From positions 1 through 37,547 of the forward strand of contig JAVBMX010000091.1 in assembly GCA_031551885.1 (NCBI GenBank): DNA of 37,547 nucleotides, written 5' to 3'. The translations under genes and the position numbers were made by a program. The DNA is from Frigididesulfovibrio sp031551885 (GTDB lineage: Bacteria; Desulfobacterota; Desulfovibrionia; Desulfovibrionales; Desulfovibrionaceae). Below the pieces are notes generated by a model, which searched no databases, was not told where the DNA came from, and was given only the letters and a program-made list of their open reading frames with translations. This document shows, one piece after another, positions 1-7,832 of this stretch; within the stretch, counting starts at the first letter, position 1; each line of letters begins with the position of its first letter.

Positions 1-300
1 GGTAAATTTGTAATTTTCAGATTTTAATCTGAAGAAATGTGATGTCACACGGGGGGGGGGGGGGGGGGGGGGGGTTAAGTAAAATTTGTGGGGGGCGGGC
101 AGGGGGGGGGGGTATAAATTTAATAAAAAATTTGTGAAAAATTTTATGGCAACCACAGAAATGAGTATTTTATAAATTATCTATGTTTGGGTGTTTCTAT
201 ATTTTTTTTAAAAATTTTTAATATAATTTTCTCCCCCCCCCCCATTTCACCCCCTTTAACAATTAAAAAAACCCCCCCCCCCCCCCCCCCCGACCCCACC
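1..300. other. Low-complexity contig edge
   Basis: This stretch holds no gene. It is AT-rich sequence broken by long homopolymers: 24 G at 51-74, 11 C at 233-243 and 20 C at 272-291. Nothing else in the window has this composition. It most likely reflects poor consensus at an assembly end, which is plausible next to a transposable element that may be multicopy. It should not be used to define the left flank of the element. Confidence 0.7.
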
Positions 301-313
301 CCTCCGTATAAGT

Positions 314-354
314 TGTCAGTTGTTTTGTGAAACGGTTGCCAGTTGGTTTGTGAA
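314..354 (+). repeat. Left-end candidate transposase-binding sites
   Basis: Two 18-bp direct copies occur: TGTCAGTTGTTTTGTGAA (314-331) and TGCCAGTTGGTTTGTGAA (337-354). They match at 16 of 18 positions and are 23 bp apart. A similar 18-mer appears on the opposite strand at 8485-8502 at the other edge. Mu-family transposases bind repeated sites near both ends in inverted orientation, so these are candidate end sites. Confidence 0.5.
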
Positions 355-370
355 TTTCATTCGTATTTTT

Positions 371-391
371 AAGGCCGGGGACACCGGCCTT
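371..391. terminator. Hairpin after the phage gene train
   Basis: A perfect 8-bp stem, AAGGCCGG then loop GGACA then CCGGCCTT, lies 23 nt beyond the stop of the last minus-strand phage gene. On the plus strand it is followed by TTATTTC. On the minus strand only TT follows, so as a terminator it fits the plus direction better, although its position suggests it closes the minus-strand operon. Confidence 0.45.
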
Positions 392-413
392 TTATTTCTA
401 CTGGTTGGCGATT

Positions 414-713
414 TCACTTCTTTTCATTCTTTTCCGCATACTCACGCCTGAGTTTGCACGTACCGTTTATCAGGTCGAGAGCGGTATAGCGATAGCCAAA
501 ATCAGCAATGGATTCCGCAATCTCGTTGGCTTTCATTTCATCGCCACGTAAGCTGAAAAGCATCGCCAGATTGAACTTGTTGTAGCTCTCATTCCCGCAG
601 ATTCCCTGCCGATGGCTTTCGATGAGTTCAGCATTTTTTTCTTCAGAGTCTTTCAAGTCGCCAAACAGAATAATAAGCTCTTCACGTGTGGCGAGATCAA
701 AAACCGTTTTCAT
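414..713 (-). CDS. Small hypothetical phage protein (99 aa)
   Basis: I do not recognise this protein. It is 99 residues, charged and probably helical, with an acidic N-terminal half (LKDSEEKNAELIES) and a Lys-rich tail. No signal peptide, membrane segment or metal motif is visible. The ATG at 713 lies 7 nt past the stop of the upstream gene, so it is probably the last cistron of the minus-strand element operon. It ends close to a hairpin (371-391) and to the left-end motifs. No function is proposed. Confidence 0.5.
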   Translation of the reverse strand: MKTVFDLATREELIILFGDLKDSEEKNAELIESHRQGICGNESYNKFNLAMLFSLRGDEMKANEIAESIADFGYRYTALDLINGTCKLRREYAEKNEKK

Positions 714-719
714 ATCTAC

Positions 720-1166
720 TCACTCATCGAAGTCGTTCATGAGGAATGCGACGTCAGCCGACTTAATTCGTACCGGCTTTTCCCTCAACGCTGCAAGTTC
801 TCCCTTGGCAATAAGTTCGTAGACATGGCGTTCGGACATATTCAAACAATACGCTGCTTGATCTACTTTCAGCAAAGGCAGTCTTTTAACCATTTCCTGC
901 GGCGAAAGGGAAAAATAGGCATTTTTAAAGTTTCTGACAGCAATAGCAGAGGGTTGCGGAAAAAAACCTTCTGCACTGTCTCGATGACACTCCCGATTGC
1001 AGCCAACGCAGGTCATCTCTTGCGCCTTGCCGCCTTCAAAGAGCCATTTACCAAAAATGGGAGCCGGGCAATCCAACTCTTCGTAAACGGATTTGTCAAC
1101 ATAGCCCTCGTAACCTTTCCAGCCTCGTTCCACCAGCCGGATAATGCGATCTATCAGGTCTCCCAC
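720..1166 (-). CDS. Excisionase/AlpA-like HTH protein with CxxC motif
   Basis: The 148-aa protein has two recognisable parts. At about residues 50-60 there is a Cys/His cluster (TCVGCNRECH) that could bind zinc. The last 55 residues form an excisionase/MerR-type helix-turn-helix (KVDQAAYCLNMSERHVYELI). I chose the GTG at 1166 because a strong GGAGGT site sits 5 nt upstream and the start then falls 14 nt after the protease gene's stop. The longer reading frame to 1355 would overlap that gene with unlikely sequence. Such HTH domains typically control excision or late transcription; the target here is unknown. Confidence 0.65.
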   Translation of the reverse strand: MGDLIDRIIRLVERGWKGYEGYVDKSVYEELDCPAPIFGKWLFEGGKAQEMTCVGCNRECHRDSAEGFFPQPSAIAVRNFKNAYFSLSPQEMVKRLPLLKVDQAAYCLNMSERHVYELIAKGELAALREKPVRIKSADVAFLMNDFDE

Positions 1167-1179
1167 AACCCACCTCCGC

Positions 1180-2136
1180 TCAGATAAGGTAGGCGGGATT
1201 GCCGCTGTCTTTTGCAGTCCGCGCATCCTCGTTCGGTTGCGCGTGTAATGGATGCACCAACAGACCGAAATTTTGAAAAATAGGATTGATCGGCCGGGCT
1301 TCCAGGATTTCGGCCAGGGCATCGACGGCATGTTTGGGAGCTTCCCCGGCAGCAAAGGTCAGCATCGGGCCGGAGTCCAGCAGCGCCGTCACAAAGGGCA
1401 GGAATGAAGCAAACTCCGCCGGGCTGACTTTGCCTTGGTTTACAGTCCTTTTGAAGCGCTCAAGCTTGTCCGCCTTACCTTGCTTGGCATCTCTGTCGAG
1501 CTGTTCTTCGAGCTGCGCTCGCAAAGCAGCAAGCTCCGCTTTGAGCCTGGAAATTTCGTCGTCCTGATCGTCGGCATCCTCACGAGTCTCAGGTTTGGTA
1601 GTTCGGCTCCGCTGGGCCTCCTCATCGGTCAAGGCGGCGCGGTGTTCTTGCTCGTCCCACTTCTTCCGCAAAGCAGCAAGCTCCCCCTCAAGCTTGGTGA
1701 TTTCGTCTTGCCGACCTTCGCGGCTGAACTCGAAAGTCAAGTAACCGGCGCTGTCGGCGAAGGTCACTTCACGTAGGCCGGGGATGGCCGGTTGCGCGGC
1801 CCCCAAAAGGCCCACGTGATGCAGGAACGACCTGTCCGAACTGAGGCTGATGGAAATATTTTTGAAGTTCCCGTTGCGTACCAGGGTCTTGACGTCTTCA
1901 TGCACCTGTTTGAACTTGGCCTGCAACGTGGTGCCGACACGACGTAGCGCTTCAATCCACCCGTAAGCGGGCGCGTTGGTCTGCGGATGCCCGAAAACAA
2001 GAGGAACGCGCCGGTTTTCTTCATCGAACCCGTTCACCAGCTTGTCGAAAAGTTCGGAAGTGAACGTAACCCGTTCACCAGAAGAGGCGGCAAAAGTGCC
2101 GGTGCGGGCGATATCGATCCACATATCTTGGTTCAT
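1180..2136 (-). CDS. Mu gpI-like prohead protease/scaffold
   Basis: This 318-aa protein resembles the Mu I family, which combines a capsid maturation protease with an internal scaffold. Residues 1-140 carry the family-like VFGHPQTNAPAYGWIEAL segment followed by a stretch like 'L.A.FKQV...V..GNFKNISISL'. Residues 140-215 form a charged coiled coil (KLEGELAALRKKW, RLKAELAALRAQL) typical of scaffolds. The C-terminus is a separate helical part. The ATG at 2136 follows GGGGGAAG and lies 9 nt after the capsid gene's stop, so the two are translationally close. In Mu the protease/scaffold gene precedes the capsid gene; here it follows it. Confidence 0.75.
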   Translation of the reverse strand: MNQDMWIDIARTGTFAASSGERVTFTSELFDKLVNGFDEENRRVPLVFGHPQTNAPAYGWIEALRRVGTTLQAKFKQVHEDVKTLVRNGNFKNISISLSSDRSFLHHVGLLGAAQPAIPGLREVTFADSAGYLTFEFSREGRQDEITKLEGELAALRKKWDEQEHRAALTDEEAQRSRTTKPETREDADDQDDEISRLKAELAALRAQLEEQLDRDAKQGKADKLERFKRTVNQGKVSPAEFASFLPFVTALLDSGPMLTFAAGEAPKHAVDALAEILEARPINPIFQNFGLLVHPLHAQPNEDARTAKDSGNPAYLI

Positions 2137-2145
2137 GACTTCCCC

Positions 2146-3144
2146 CTAAGCGGAATGAGTAACGGTGGCTCGGCAGATGCCTTTTACGTTGACCACCGGG
2201 AAGGGTTTGCCTTCGCTGATGAGCTTGATACCGCTCGGGTCGTCTTTTTTCACAGGCTTGATGAAAAAAGGCATGGCGTGGAGCTTCGCGTCCAAGTCGT
2301 CAACCGCGCAATAGATCAGTTTATGCCCGGCTTCTTTGGCGATCATCAGCACATCATTGGACCCGACCACAGGAACGACTTCATTGGTCGACGGGTAACG
2401 GAACGTTTCCGCCCGTTCCTTGATGAGATAGCCGGCGATGTTGATCCCTTCCCCATCGATGCTCACGTTGAGGCTGGACTTCTCCGGGTGAACCTGCGCC
2501 AAAGCCACAACCTTTTCATAGGCGGTCTCACCGGCCCAGATTTCGAGGTCCGCGCCAAAGCCGCTCTGGCGAAGCATCTTCCGCATGGCTTTGAGAGTGT
2601 TGAAGACGTCGATGATTTTTACGCCGCTGTCGCTCCAAAGCTTCAGGACGCTCATATCCAGCATGTGCGGCGTTCCAAAGTCGATATGATAGGTGCCGGG
2701 CGTTTTGCCGCCGGCTTCGTACATGGGCCATTCGATTTTGCCTGTGAGAGACAATGCGCACAGCGCTTCCACCGTCTTCAGGTAACGACGACGCATTTTG
2801 TCCGTGGTGTTCGCCGCCCACACAGCCTGATCGCCGTGCTTCAGCGACTTCAAATCGTTGAGGTCTTTGGCGTAGATCATTTGCGAATGGCGGACGGGCA
2901 GCGGTTCGTAGGTCGTGACTTCATACCCGTCGCTGTTGACTTCGTAGGCCGGGAAACCTCGCCGAATGACGGGAAGCTCGCTCAGGTCGCTCAAAACGTC
3001 TTCTTTCGCCACAGTGGCAAAGGGAAGCTGCATCCTGTCGGAAAAAATAGATTCCATCACCGGAAATTTGACCGGCGGCAAGGTGCTGAGTATCTGCACC
3101 ACCTGATCCGGAGAAAAAATTCTCTTCATCAATTCCGTGTACAT
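2146..3144 (-). CDS. Major capsid protein, GpE type
   Basis: The 332-aa protein resembles the lambda E (Phage_cap_E) major head protein family, which adopts an HK97-type fold and assembles the icosahedral shell. Family-like features are an N-terminal region setting up a conserved Phe/Pro-rich segment, a central block with RRRYLKTVEALCALSLTGKI, an EIWAGETAYEKVVAL segment near residue 200, and the C-terminal SEGKPFPVV. Length fits the family (about 330-350 aa). It sits 23 nt after a zinc-ribbon gene and directly before the protease/scaffold gene. A GpE-type capsid beside MuA/MuB genes is unlike Mu itself, whose capsid is gpT. Confidence 0.75.
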   Translation of the reverse strand: MYTELMKRIFSPDQVVQILSTLPPVKFPVMESIFSDRMQLPFATVAKEDVLSDLSELPVIRRGFPAYEVNSDGYEVTTYEPLPVRHSQMIYAKDLNDLKSLKHGDQAVWAANTTDKMRRRYLKTVEALCALSLTGKIEWPMYEAGGKTPGTYHIDFGTPHMLDMSVLKLWSDSGVKIIDVFNTLKAMRKMLRQSGFGADLEIWAGETAYEKVVALAQVHPEKSSLNVSIDGEGINIAGYLIKERAETFRYPSTNEVVPVVGSNDVLMIAKEAGHKLIYCAVDDLDAKLHAMPFFIKPVKKDDPSGIKLISEGKPFPVVNVKGICRATVTHSA

Positions 3145-3167
3145 AAAAATGTCCTTTTCTGTTGATG

Positions 3168-3419
3168 TTATTGAAAATCATCCAATATATCTGTGCCGCC
3201 GGTGCAGTCATTCTCTTGCAACACACGTGACCAGCATCCCTTGCAGCGATAGTTGTTTGTCGGCGCTCCGCAGTCGTGGCAACGACGATTGAATCCATGC
3301 TTTAAGGCAAGCCTTCCTTCACAAATATTGCACAGCCGCTTCCTTTTTCCTCGGCGATCGATACGGAATTGCTCGGCAGAGAGTTTTCTTCGGCAAAGAG
3401 AACACGTGACTTCCTGCAT
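3168..3419 (-). CDS. Zinc-ribbon protein (83 aa)
   Basis: This small basic protein has several Cys pairs: CSLC near the N-terminus, CNIC in the middle, CHDC, and CKGC near the C-terminus, consistent with two zinc-binding knuckles. I chose the ATG at 3419, preceded by GGAG at 9 nt. The same frame is open to 3548, but that extension overlaps the B ATPase gene. A second short frame (3319-3519, starting MFDDKIEEI just past the B gene) overlaps it, so a frameshift joining the two cannot be excluded. It lies between the B ATPase and the capsid gene. The role is unknown; DNA or RNA binding is a guess. Confidence 0.5.
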   Translation of the reverse strand: MQEVTCSLCRRKLSAEQFRIDRRGKRKRLCNICEGRLALKHGFNRRCHDCGAPTNNYRCKGCWSRVLQENDCTGGTDILDDFQ

Positions 3420-3520
3420 AAAGATATACTCCGGCAAAACTGTTTTGACGCAAATGCCGCTTTTGCAAGACGCGCATGAGAGTGATGGAGATAATCTCCT
3501 CGATTTTGTCGTCGAACATG

Positions 3521-4492
3521 TTAAATCACCCCTCCAATTTCCGCCCACGCCGCTTCCACATGCTCCGCGCCGATGACGTTCACGCCTTCTTCAAGCAGAA
3601 GCCCGGCCATGCGCAGCACTTTGGCAAGGCCGCGCAATGCGCCTGCCTTGGTACCGATTTTCCGGCACAGGGCGCGGGCCTTGGCGTCTGTGATTCCCCA
3701 GGCGTCAAGCAGGGTGTCGATATCGCCGTTGGCCGGGGCCGTGAGCCGCAACTGTCGGCCTATGCGACTGAACAGCTGCGCAAAATGCGCCTTGCGGGAG
3801 CCGCCGGTGAGCTGCGCATAGACGCTTTCATTGCCCATAAGCACAAGACCGACGCCGGAGGCATCGTACAGGCCCCGCAAAGCGTCCAGGCACGTGACGG
3901 AAAGATGTTGCGCCTCATCGATGATCAACAGGCCATTGGTCTTCTGGATACGGGCGACGATGGCCTTTTCCGCCCGTGAAGCACTGGCGGGAGGGTTGGC
4001 GATGCCCACGTCATAGGCGACGCTTTCAAAGCAGGCGCTGACGCTCATAACGGAGGGCGTCATGGTGGATATCCAGACGTTGGGCGTATCTTCCTGATAA
4101 CGGCGGGCGGTCATGGTCTTGCCAAGCCCGGCACCGCCATAAATGATGGCCATGTCGGCCATATGCTGCGCGTATTTGAAGGCGGCGCGGATGCTCTCGC
4201 CGGTTGGCGTCGGTTTCCAGTCCGGCGCAGCCGGAATGAGGCCGGAAGCGCACTCGGCTCGCCGTTCTTCAATTCCCTTGAGCCAATCGGACAACTTTCG
4301 CACGATGTCGGCCGTCTTGCCCGGATATGTGCCGGAAAGCCACTGACTGAGCCGTGAAATGGTCAAACCGGCTTCGCGTGCGAGCCGCGTCTGAGTTATG
4401 CCGGAGTTGTGCATCTCCAGACTGATTACTTCGCGCAATGCATTTTCCTGCGTATCACGCTTCTCTTCCGTGCCGTTTTGAGCAATTGTCAT
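3521..4492 (-). CDS. MuB-like transposition ATPase
   Basis: This is a 323-aa AAA+ ATPase of the MuB/IstB-like group, which binds target DNA and delivers it to the transposase while giving target immunity. Residues 30-70 form an N-terminal helix-turn-helix (ITQTRLAREAGLTISRLSQW), as in MuB. Walker A is GGAGLGKT (119-126) and Walker B is LLIIDEAQHL (188-197). Length is close to MuB (312 aa). The ATG at 4492 was preferred to the longer frame because the extra 24 residues look non-coding and a GAGAGAAG stretch lies just upstream. It follows the transposase gene by 81 nt, the usual A-B order. Confidence 0.85.
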   Translation of the reverse strand: MTIAQNGTEEKRDTQENALREVISLEMHNSGITQTRLAREAGLTISRLSQWLSGTYPGKTADIVRKLSDWLKGIEERRAECASGLIPAAPDWKPTPTGESIRAAFKYAQHMADMAIIYGGAGLGKTMTARRYQEDTPNVWISTMTPSVMSVSACFESVAYDVGIANPPASASRAEKAIVARIQKTNGLLIIDEAQHLSVTCLDALRGLYDASGVGLVLMGNESVYAQLTGGSRKAHFAQLFSRIGRQLRLTAPANGDIDTLLDAWGITDAKARALCRKIGTKAGALRGLAKVLRMAGLLLEEGVNVIGAEHVEAAWAEIGGVI

Positions 4493-4573
4493 ATATTCTT
4501 CTCTCAGGTTGAAGGATTGCAAAGCATGGGTTTCTCCGCTTGAAACGCCCGATGCGTCATGCACCGGGCGTTT

Positions 4574-6511
4574 CTACATGGCGGCGATCTTCTTGTCTCT
4601 GTTGGCGTAAAGGTCCGAGTAGTCTTTCTTGCCTTTGTCGCTCATCATCTTATTTATTTCCGCGTTGCCGAAGGCGGTGCGGCTTCCGGCAGGCTGCGGC
4701 GCTTCCGGCGGCGTAATGCTCCGTGCATACTGCTGCAATTCCAACGTATCCATTTTCGCTTGCGCCCGCGCGGCCTTCTTTTCGCTCTTCAGGCGTTCAC
4801 CGCGCGCCTTGGCGTATGCGGTACCGGCGTCCTTATCGATAAAGGCCGTGGAGGGCCGGTATTGGGCGGAGCCGATGTAATCGCCGTTCAAATGGTTGAA
4901 ATACACTCCTTTTGTAAGGTCTGTGGGATCGTAGAAGGCCATGACGCGCTGGCGGGCATGGCGGCTGGAATCCGGGCTCCAATAGCTGTTTTTCTCTTCG
5001 CCGCGCCCGGCGTTGATGGAAATCAACCCGTCACGCTGGATGGTCACAACTTCCCGGTTGAGTAAGAAAAGATTCAATGTGAAGGGCGAAACCTTCACCA
5101 CATGGCGCTGCGTGAAGCTTTCGGCGAACACTTGATCAAAGCTGCGCCCCCGCATGCCCTTGCCGCGTCTGCCCTCACGGGCATTGAAACGAGCTATTTC
5201 CTCGGCAATGACTTCCCGCAACAGGGCTTCGGGAACGGGTTTGCTTTTGCTTCCCAGGTCGCGAATGCGCGGATTGTTGCGGATCATCTGATGGATGCCG
5301 CCCTTGCCGAAAATTCGCTCTACCGGCTTTGCGCCGGGGCTGGACATTTCGTGATTGGGGTTCGTGAAGTGGTGTTGAATACCGGCTATCTGCAACAAAC
5401 CGAACGGATCCCCTGGGTTGTTGCGGAAGCGGTGACGGTTGGAAGCGTTGCCGGTGATCAGCTTGTTCGCTGCGGCCCGCGTATTGTCCGTCCAGATATG
5501 TTCAGGCGTACATACGTCCTTGAGCGTGTCGTATATCGCCAAAGCGTAAAGATCCGTGCATTCGCTTTTTCCGAGCTTGGAAGCCACGGCCTTGCTGGAA
5601 AAAATATCCTGCCCGACAACAAGAACCGGACGCTCAATAAGATCGCCGTTATTGAACTGAGTCCAGATATCAAGGTGCAGACCGTCATAGTTGACGGCCT
5701 GTCCGGCGCTGAAGCAGGTATGATCGCGTTGCTGCGGCGGCATGACGTTGCGGAAGTCCCGATCCTTGCCGCGCATGAAATCCATTTGATGCCGTTCCCT
5801 TTGCCGGATCAGGCGGTAAACGGTGCGCTGACTCGGGTATTTCCAGCCGTGCAGATCGCCCGCCTCAGTCATGCGGCGGTAGCACTCGGAAGCATCGGGC
5901 GCTTTTTTGTGCAGATACAGGCTGAAAAAGAAATCTTGCGCCTGATCCGTCCATTCCGCCGAAGAACGACGCCCGACATACAGATCCACCAGGGCGTAAA
6001 TCCATTCATCACGGGGTAAGTCCTTGACGCCGAGCTTCTTGTTGATGCCGTAGTACCAGTTACGCAGATTCGCCCAATGAATGTTGTGGAATTGAGCCGT
6101 CACCTGAAACGCCTGGATCAAGCCCATACCGCCTTCCGCCAATTCAAGCGCTTCCAGCAGCAAGGACAATCGGCGCTGGGCGCGTTGCCGCACTCTCTCT
6201 GGCTTGCGAACAAATTGTTCCGCCAGATAGTCAAGGCGAAGGCGTTCATCTTGCAGTTCGGTTTCGGTGAACACCGGCCGATTGCGCCGTTCTTCCCGTT
6301 TTTCCCATTCGGCCAAAGCGTCATTGCGTGACTCCGTGTCAAGCCCGGCAACGGCCCAAACAACCCCACCGCCGCGCCCTTTCCGCAGTCCGCCTGCTTT
6401 TGCCCAGCCCCGCGCATCGGCGCGTTTTTTCACGGCCTGACGCGACACTCCGAGCAAATCGGCCATCTCGGAAGTTGAGAACTGTTGCGGGAGGAAGAAC
6501 GCCGGGGCCAT
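4574..6511 (-). CDS. MuA-like DDE transposase
   Basis: The 645-aa protein matches MuA (663 aa) in length and layout. An N-terminal HTH (about 10-55, TSEMADLLGVSRQAVKKRA) binds DNA. The helical DNA-binding region and the RNase H-like catalytic core follow. The DDE triad is visible: Asp276 in VNYDGLHLD, Asp342 in IWTDNTRAAANK and Glu398 in GAKPVERIFG, each in the MuA-like context. A basic C-terminal tail (about 590-640, rich in Lys/Arg) would contact the B ATPase. It starts 3 nt after the stop of the 212-aa gene. It should catalyse cut-and-join or replicative transposition of the element, and the catalytic residues appear intact. Confidence 0.92.
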   Translation of the reverse strand: MAPAFFLPQQFSTSEMADLLGVSRQAVKKRADARGWAKAGGLRKGRGGGVVWAVAGLDTESRNDALAEWEKREERRNRPVFTETELQDERLRLDYLAEQFVRKPERVRQRAQRRLSLLLEALELAEGGMGLIQAFQVTAQFHNIHWANLRNWYYGINKKLGVKDLPRDEWIYALVDLYVGRRSSAEWTDQAQDFFFSLYLHKKAPDASECYRRMTEAGDLHGWKYPSQRTVYRLIRQRERHQMDFMRGKDRDFRNVMPPQQRDHTCFSAGQAVNYDGLHLDIWTQFNNGDLIERPVLVVGQDIFSSKAVASKLGKSECTDLYALAIYDTLKDVCTPEHIWTDNTRAAANKLITGNASNRHRFRNNPGDPFGLLQIAGIQHHFTNPNHEMSSPGAKPVERIFGKGGIHQMIRNNPRIRDLGSKSKPVPEALLREVIAEEIARFNAREGRRGKGMRGRSFDQVFAESFTQRHVVKVSPFTLNLFLLNREVVTIQRDGLISINAGRGEEKNSYWSPDSSRHARQRVMAFYDPTDLTKGVYFNHLNGDYIGSAQYRPSTAFIDKDAGTAYAKARGERLKSEKKAARAQAKMDTLELQQYARSITPPEAPQPAGSRTAFGNAEINKMMSDKGKKDYSDLYANRDKKIAAM

Positions 6512-6514
6512 AAT

Positions 6515-7153
6515 CTACCTTTGGGCCTCGGCCTGTTTGCGGGGTGAAGTAAAAGGAATGACGCGGGCCGGCTGTTGCCGTTGAGGGCTTCCGGCGATTT
6601 CCTCGTTTTGGAGGCGGTCGAGGATGACGGGAAGCCAGAAACGCCGATCCAGTTCGAGAATCGGTGATTCCTGCCCCGTAAGCGGCTTTGTGAAGGATAT
6701 GAGCCTGTCCACTCCGGCATGCCAGCCGATGCTCGTCGCATAGGCGACGCTGACGCAGGCGGCGGTAAAGTTGTGCCGGGGAATGTACGTCATGATGTCG
6801 TCGACCATTTCCAGACGGCGGCACCAGAGCGCGGCTTCAAACCATTCATCGGAATAGCCGCAGTTTCGCAGATAGGGGAAAGACCGGACGGCTACGGCAA
6901 ATTCCTTCGCCACCAACAGGCAAAAGTCGTTTTGCCTGCCGTCGCGTTCCAGCAGCTTGGCGACCACGATATCGCGGATAAAGAGCGGCATTTCCGCCAC
7001 GGCCCAGAGGTTCGAGCCGTCCGAAAGAATCCGCCGCCCCCACTGTTCCCGTGTGGCCTGCGCTTTCACGCCCTTGACGGTTTTATCGAGCACGAAGGCC
7101 ATATCTTCCAGCGAAACATAGCGGGGAATTTCAAAGGGCAGACGCTCAAACAT
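6515..7153 (-). CDS. Early phage protein with MuA N-terminal-like wHTH
   Basis: This 212-aa protein sits between the first early gene and the transposase. Its N-terminal 60 residues (YVSLEDMAFVLDKTVKGVKA, then a REQWG segment ending in LWAVAEMP) resemble the winged-helix domain that begins Mu-type transposases, so DNA binding at the element ends or operators is plausible. The remainder is helical and unrecognised. The ATG at 7153 overlaps the previous gene's stop by 8 nt (ATGTTTGA), suggesting translational coupling. The longer frame to 7228 runs inside the neighbour and was rejected. Confidence 0.65.
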   Translation of the reverse strand: MFERLPFEIPRYVSLEDMAFVLDKTVKGVKAQATREQWGRRILSDGSNLWAVAEMPLFIRDIVVAKLLERDGRQNDFCLLVAKEFAVAVRSFPYLRNCGYSDEWFEAALWCRRLEMVDDIMTYIPRHNFTAACVSVAYATSIGWHAGVDRLISFTKPLTGQESPILELDRRFWLPVILDRLQNEEIAGSPQRQQPARVIPFTSPRKQAEAQR

Positions 7154-7616
7154 GGTCAATCTCCCTTTCCAATCGGCGTAAGGCGTCTCCGGCCCGCTTG
7201 GAAGCGAGCCGCGCCTTGCCGTACTCAAGGACTTTCACCTCTTCCGGGCCGATAAGCCGAAAACCGTGAACAGCGGCCAACACATCTAGCGGGGCACGGC
7301 TGTTCACGGCAATCATGAAAATTTCCAGGGCGGGCAACGAGGGAAAGTGCTCCGCGTCATTCGGAGAAAGCCATTTTTCCAAAGTCGCCAAAGTAAGGGC
7401 GCGGGATTTGTCGGAAGTAATTTTTGCCCCGGCAATCCGTGCGATTTCGTTCATCCGATCGACAAGTTGCTCACGAGATAAAGGCGGGGTGACGGCGTTC
7501 AACGCTCGCTGCATGGCCGCTTTGACGGACGGCAACAACCCCGCCACGTGCATCACGCGGGAGATTCGATCGCCGTCATCTATAAGCGGCAGAGGAAGTT
7601 GATAAGGCCGAGCCAT
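7146..7616 (-). CDS. First early phage protein (156 aa), unknown
   Basis: This is the first gene of the minus-strand transposition operon, divergent from the repressor. I chose the ATG at 7616 (MARPYQLPLP), preceded by AGGCGG with a short spacer; the upstream extension to 7676 would run over operator-like palindromes. The protein is helical with a segment reminiscent of regulators (SREQLVDRMNEIARIAGAKI, then TLATLEKWLSP). No catalytic motif is evident. Position suggests a Ner-like or replication-accessory role, but similarity is too weak to name it. Confidence 0.55.
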   Translation of the reverse strand: MARPYQLPLPLIDDGDRISRVMHVAGLLPSVKAAMQRALNAVTPPLSREQLVDRMNEIARIAGAKITSDKSRALTLATLEKWLSPNDAEHFPSLPALEIFMIAVNSRAPLDVLAAVHGFRLIGPEEVKVLEYGKARLASKRAGDALRRLEREIDHV

Positions 7617-7666
7617 ACATCCGCCTGTTTTCGTGTCCGGCAACCCGGCCTTCCGGCCGCTTGCCC

Positions 7667-7821
7667 GTCCGATCAAACCATTTGACCGGACCGATTAGGG
7701 CGGGTAATCTTTGCTCAAGCAAAGCGCATAAATTACCCCGCAAGGTATTTTTCATACAAAAAATGGATAATGTCAACTTTTTTTGTATATAAATACTTTT
7801 CATGGTATTATTAAATAATAC
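7667..7821. promoter_or_regulatory. Early/repressor divergent control region with nested palindromes
   Basis: Four symmetric elements lie between the repressor and the early operon. They are GTCCGATCAAA/TTTGACCGGAC (7667-7691, one mismatch); CTTTGCT-CA-AGCAAAG (7709-7724) nested in GGGTAAT (7702-7708) and ATTACCC (7732-7738); ATACAAAAAA-N15-TTTTTTGTAT (7754-7788); and the perfect 17-bp GTATTATTAAATAATAC (7805-7821), which abuts the repressor's ribosome-binding site. The last is the best candidate for autoregulation. The stretch is markedly AT-rich compared with the flanks. Functional assignments are inferred from position. Confidence 0.5.
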
Positions 7822-7832
7822 AGGTGGATATC

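Noticed and set aside
3319..3519. 66-codon frame starting MFDDKIEEI after the B gene
   Set aside because: Overlaps the zinc-ribbon gene in another frame, and the C-terminal half looks out of frame; kept only as a frameshift possibility.
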